A stretch of DNA of 64,000 bases, from assembly GCA_017539045.1 (NCBI GenBank), contig JAFYHS010000003.1, positions 62,001-126,000 of the forward strand, written 5' to 3'. Below, in pieces: positions 60,273-64,000 of this stretch. The position numbers and the translations under genes were made by a program. This DNA comes from Bacteroidales bacterium. Lineage in GTDB: Bacteria; Bacteroidota; Bacteroidia; Bacteroidales; F082. Every line of letters starts with the position of its first letter. Position 1 is the first letter of the stretch. The notes beneath the pieces are model-generated. The model was not told the DNA's origin, searched no databases, and saw nothing but the letters and a program-made list of their open reading frames with translations.

Positions 60273-60596
60273 TTATTCTTCTTGTACCGGCGGCACATAT
60301 GGGTGGTGCGGACGTCTAGGACGGGCGGGCTTTTCGGGTTTGGGTGGCGTGGCGGGTTGGGGACGCGACTTCTTGACCTGCAACTCATTACCCATGAAGA
60401 CGGTCTCGTCGGTCTCCACGATGGCCTTGTAAGCCTCATCGTCGTTGGGCATCTCGACAAAGCCGTAACATTTCGAACGGCCAGTTTCGTGATCCATGAT
60501 GACCTTGCATGACTCCACCTCGCCGAATTGTTCGAACAAGGCTCTCAGGTCTTCCGCAGTGGTCTTAAAAGCTAGTTTGGCGACAAAAATTTTCAT
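60273..60596 (-). CDS. Single-domain RRM RNA-binding protein
   Basis: 107 residues. One RNA-recognition motif with RNP2 (IFVAKL) and RNP1 (KCYGFVEM), followed by a Pro/Arg/Lys-rich disordered tail (PATPPKPEKPARPRRPHHP). Such proteins are abundant in Bacteroidota (RbpA/RbpB type in Bacteroides) and act as post-transcriptional regulators or RNA chaperones, in a phylum that lacks Hfq. Single gene with its own -7 box, between two tRNA genes. Confidence 0.9.
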   Translation of the reverse strand: MKIFVAKLAFKTTAEDLRALFEQFGEVESCKVIMDHETGRSKCYGFVEMPNDDEAYKAIVETDETVFMGNELQVKKSRPQPATPPKPEKPARPRRPHHPYVPPVQEE

Positions 60597-60615
60597 AAAT
60601 TGCTAATTTATAGTG

Positions 60616-60623
60616 CAAAGATA
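60616..60623 (-). promoter_or_regulatory. Promoter -7 element of the RRM protein gene
   Basis: TATCTTTG on the minus strand, 19 bases before the ATG. Confidence 0.6.
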
Positions 60624-60685
60624 TACAAATATTTTAAAGTTGCGACAAAAAGCCCGACTTTTTTTGAAAAAAGCGCTTATGACAC

Positions 60686-60710
60686 AAAAAAAGCGAAGCC
60701 GTAGCCTCGC
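60686..60710 (-). terminator. tRNA-Tyr terminator
   Basis: GC-rich stem GCGAGGC / GCTTCGC (one G-U pair), then seven Ts on the minus strand. Confidence 0.8.
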
Positions 60711-60717
60711 CTTTGCG

Positions 60718-60799
60718 TGGGGGAAGGTGGACTCGAACCACCGAACGGATACCCGGACAGATTTACAGTCTGTTGCAATTGCCACTATGCGACTCCCCC
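60718..60799 (-). tRNA. tRNA-Tyr (anticodon GUA), CCA not encoded
   Basis: Minus strand: acceptor GGGGGAG / TTCCCCC, anticodon stem ACAGA / TCTGT around CTGTAAA (GTA), a long variable arm typical of tRNA-Tyr, T arm GGTTCGAGTCC. The discriminator A is followed by CGC, so CCA must be added by enzyme. Confidence 0.93.
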
Positions 60800-60835
60800 A
60801 AGAAATGAATGAACCATTTGTCTGTTTTGACGCTG

Positions 60836-60869
60836 CAAAATTACATCTTTTTTCCTTAGCCACGGCAAA
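60836..60869 (-). promoter_or_regulatory. tRNA-Tyr promoter
   Basis: Minus strand: TTTG, 22 bases, TAATTTTG, about 36 bases before the tRNA 5' end; a full consensus match. Confidence 0.75.
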
Positions 60870-60915
60870 AACCGCGAAATTTTTCGCAACTTTGCCGCAT
60901 TAAAACCGACATGCC

Positions 60916-64000
<3,085 letters not shown>

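Overview
The window is a 64 kb stretch of a Bacteroidota chromosome, most likely an uncultured Bacteroidales. The evidence is internal. Six proteins end in type IX secretion (T9SS) sorting domains. Promoters follow the Bacteroidota pattern (-7 TAnnTTTG, with a TTTG or TTG about 20 bases upstream). Shine-Dalgarno sites are largely absent. The gene content is also typical: TamB, PPi-dependent PPDK, meso-DAP dehydrogenase, a K+-type membrane pyrophosphatase, NamZ/DUF1343, DUF1573 and a single-domain RRM protein. No phage, transposase, integrase, CRISPR array or rRNA was seen, and no gene-free stretch exceeds 300 bases.

Layout. 1-8.4 kb: the C-terminal part of TamB, an AddA/RecB-type helicase-nuclease, and PPDK on the opposite strand. 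8.5-15.4 kb: two paralogous gingipain-like (C25) secreted proteases. 15.4-21.8 kb: two GH3 glycosidases around ddh and a secreted protein that looks like a metallopeptidase-fold relative without its HExxH. 21.8-27.7 kb (minus): dnaX, then a tight M13 peptidase / acyltransferase / unknown membrane protein operon. 27.8-34.5 kb (plus): a deacetylase-like protein with a FemAB-like acyltransferase, upp with an NSS-type transporter, a ComEA-like HhH protein, and a secreted protein of unknown function. 34.5-45.3 kb: a tandem array of four C10 (streptopain-like) T9SS proteases. 45.3-48.6 kb (minus): a BFN / nucleoside symporter / thyA / folA operon with ATGA couplings. 48.8-57.2 kb: hppA, a DUF1573 protein, an aminotransferase, namZ, a LolC/E-like permease, nth and two small unknowns. 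57.2-64 kb: a coiled-coil repeat protein, lolD, tRNA-Arg, an RRM protein, tRNA-Tyr, patB and a truncated ligA.

How it works together. The accessory theme is extracellular protein and glycan degradation. Six secreted cysteine proteases with prodomains and sorting domains, two GH3 enzymes, an M13 lipoprotein peptidase and NamZ suit a proteolytic, host- or biomass-degrading life. Between these blocks lie core genes for replication and repair, nucleotide salvage and synthesis, lysine/DAP synthesis and pyrophosphate-based energy metabolism.

The most unusual signal is a short palindromic repeat family (core TGAGCCTGTCGAA). One copy is intergenic. Several others lie inside open reading frames, where they encode linker peptides (DnaX, the ComEA-like protein, one C25 protease) or the C-terminus and stop region of a gene (the deacetylase-like protein).
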